A stretch of 7,011 bases of DNA, taken from a bacterium. Its GTDB lineage: Bacteria; Spirochaetota; Spirochaetia; JABEVK01. The notes beneath the pieces were generated by a model. That model had not been told where the DNA came from and made no database searches. It saw only the letters and a list, made by a program, of their open reading frames with translations. Positions within the stretch are counted from its first letter, which is position 1. Each line of letters starts with the position of its first letter. A program made the position numbers and the translations under genes. Location: contig JAJXVP010000141.1 of NCBI GenBank assembly GCA_021782055.1, positions 1 to 7,011 on the forward strand, written 5' to 3'. Shown in pieces: positions 6,260 through 7,011 of the stretch.

Positions 6260-7011
6260 CTATTCGTCTCCGTCAGTTGTGGTTTTTAAATCTTTTAACC
6301 AACGTTCCGCCACAGGATCCTCGGGGTCGTATTCCAAAACAGTATCAAAAAAACCTCTAGCCTGTTCACGATCTCCTGATCTTAGGGCAAGGACTCCTAA
6401 ATTACATAGTATTTTTGTATTCTCACTATCCCGTCGAAGGGCCTTCTCGAGCAGACGTCGAGACTCTTTAAGCTCGCCCAATTCCATTTGACAAATAGCC
6501 ATTTCATTAAGAAGGTCAATTTCATCCCCTCCTTTGGTTAAGGCCTCTGCAAAAGCAGAAAGGGCTTCTTGCCATTGTCCCAAGCGGCGCCTTGCCCAAC
6601 CCAGCAAAAACCAAGCATTCCATACACTTTTGTCCTGTGCGAGAAATTCTTGAATACGGTCTATTCCTTTTTCTTCTTGGCCCAACAGGATAAAGTCATA
6701 GGCTTCCTTGAAAAGTCGATCAAAATCTTCTCTTCGCCCCATTTCCGCCAATGCCTTTTTCGCTGCTTGTACTTTAGCTTCGTCACGACTTAGTTCAAAA
6801 AACGCATCAAAGAGTCCTCGTGCCCGGTCGATATTTTTCTGCTTTAAATGAAAAAAACCTGCATAAAAAAAAGCATCTGGTAATGGCGGTGTGGCCATCA
6901 TAGCCTCAGAAAATCGTTTCTGAGCTTGTCGCAAACATTCTTCTGCTTCTTCCATTAAATTTCGTTGTGAAAGAGCTTCCGCCTGCTCATCATACATGAG
7001 GGCTAAATTCA
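6260..7011 (-). CDS. Tetratricopeptide-repeat protein, 5' end missing (runs off right edge)
   Basis: The frame ends at TAG (6262-6260) and is open to the right edge. The first Met in the window is at 6997, but four in-frame codons before it encode NLAL and continue the TPR helix, with no ribosome site in front. The true start is therefore probably outside the window. Numbering from that Met, the visible 245 residues hold an irregular helical N-terminal part (1-120) and three good C-terminal TPR units near 125-154, 160-189 and 193-226, with patterns such as WFLLGWARRRLGQWQEALSAF and LGVLALRSGDREQARGFF. It ends in an acidic tail. No signal peptide or membrane segment is seen, so this part is probably a cytoplasmic protein-interaction scaffold. 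It precedes rlmK by 1 base and is likely in the same transcript. The specific role is unknown. Confidence 0.88.
   Translation of the reverse strand, partial: NLALMYDEQAEALSQRNLMEEAEECLRQAQKRFSEAMMATPPLPDAFFYAGFFHLKQKNIDRARGLFDAFFELSRDEAKVQAAKKALAEMGRREDFDRLFKEAYDFILLGQEEKGIDRIQEFLAQDKSVWNAWFLLGWARRRLGQWQEALSAFAEALTKGGDEIDLLNEMAICQMELGELKESRRLLEKALRRDSENTKILCNLGVLALRSGDREQARGFFDTVLEYDPEDPVAERWLKDLKTTTDGDE
6268..6271 (-). promoter_or_regulatory. Ribosome-binding site of the rlmK-type gene
   Basis: GGAG lies 9 bases before ATG 6258 and 18 bases before the next in-frame ATG at 6249. The spacing favours 6258. The site sits in the last codons of the preceding TPR gene. Confidence 0.55.

Noticed and set aside
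6995..6997. ATG at 6997 as the true start of the right-hand TPR gene
   Set aside because: The codons before it encode NLAL and continue the TPR helix, no ribosome site precedes it, and the frame is open to the window edge. The start is probably outside.
1..7011. Promoter, CtsR or CIRCE operator, or terminator within the window
   Set aside because: There is only one non-coding base, and no convincing operator or hairpin-plus-T-run was noticed inside the genes. Regulation probably acts upstream of the right edge.

Overview
The window is a block of six genes, all read on the minus strand and packed almost without gaps. The only base outside a coding region is position 6259. In transcription order (right to left) they are: a cytoplasmic TPR protein cut by the right edge, a stand-alone RlmK-type 23S rRNA methyltransferase, an McsA-like zinc/UVR protein, a divergent McsB-like member of the ATP:guanido phosphotransferase family, a full-length ClpC-type AAA+ unfoldase, and a TPR protein with a signal peptide, cut by the left edge. 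Successive genes overlap by 4 or 8 bases or are 1 base apart, so a single polycistronic transcript is very likely. Its promoter and terminator must lie outside the window.

The core is mcsA-mcsB-clpC. In Bacillota this is the class III heat-shock and protein-arginine-phosphorylation cassette: McsB phosphorylates arginines, McsA activates McsB, and the ClpC N-domain binds phospho-arginine and feeds marked proteins to ClpP. Here the usual first gene, ctsR, is absent, and its place is taken by an rRNA methyltransferase. McsA keeps all four CxxC pairs and its UVR motif. ClpC keeps every AAA+ motif and the two N-domain glutamates that bind phospho-arginine in Bacillus. McsB, by contrast, lacks several active-site residues expected of an arginine kinase. 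This mismatch is the most interesting point in the window.

The organism cannot be named from this sequence. The window looks moderate in GC (mid-40s percent by eye). The last gene starts with a clear Sec-type signal peptide, and the cassette lacks ctsR and has a diverged McsB. Together these suggest a bacterium outside Bacillota, plausibly a diderm lineage such as one of the PVC or Elusimicrobia-like groups, but this is an inference. No RNA genes, mobile elements, CRISPR arrays, repeats or stretches of non-coding DNA were seen.
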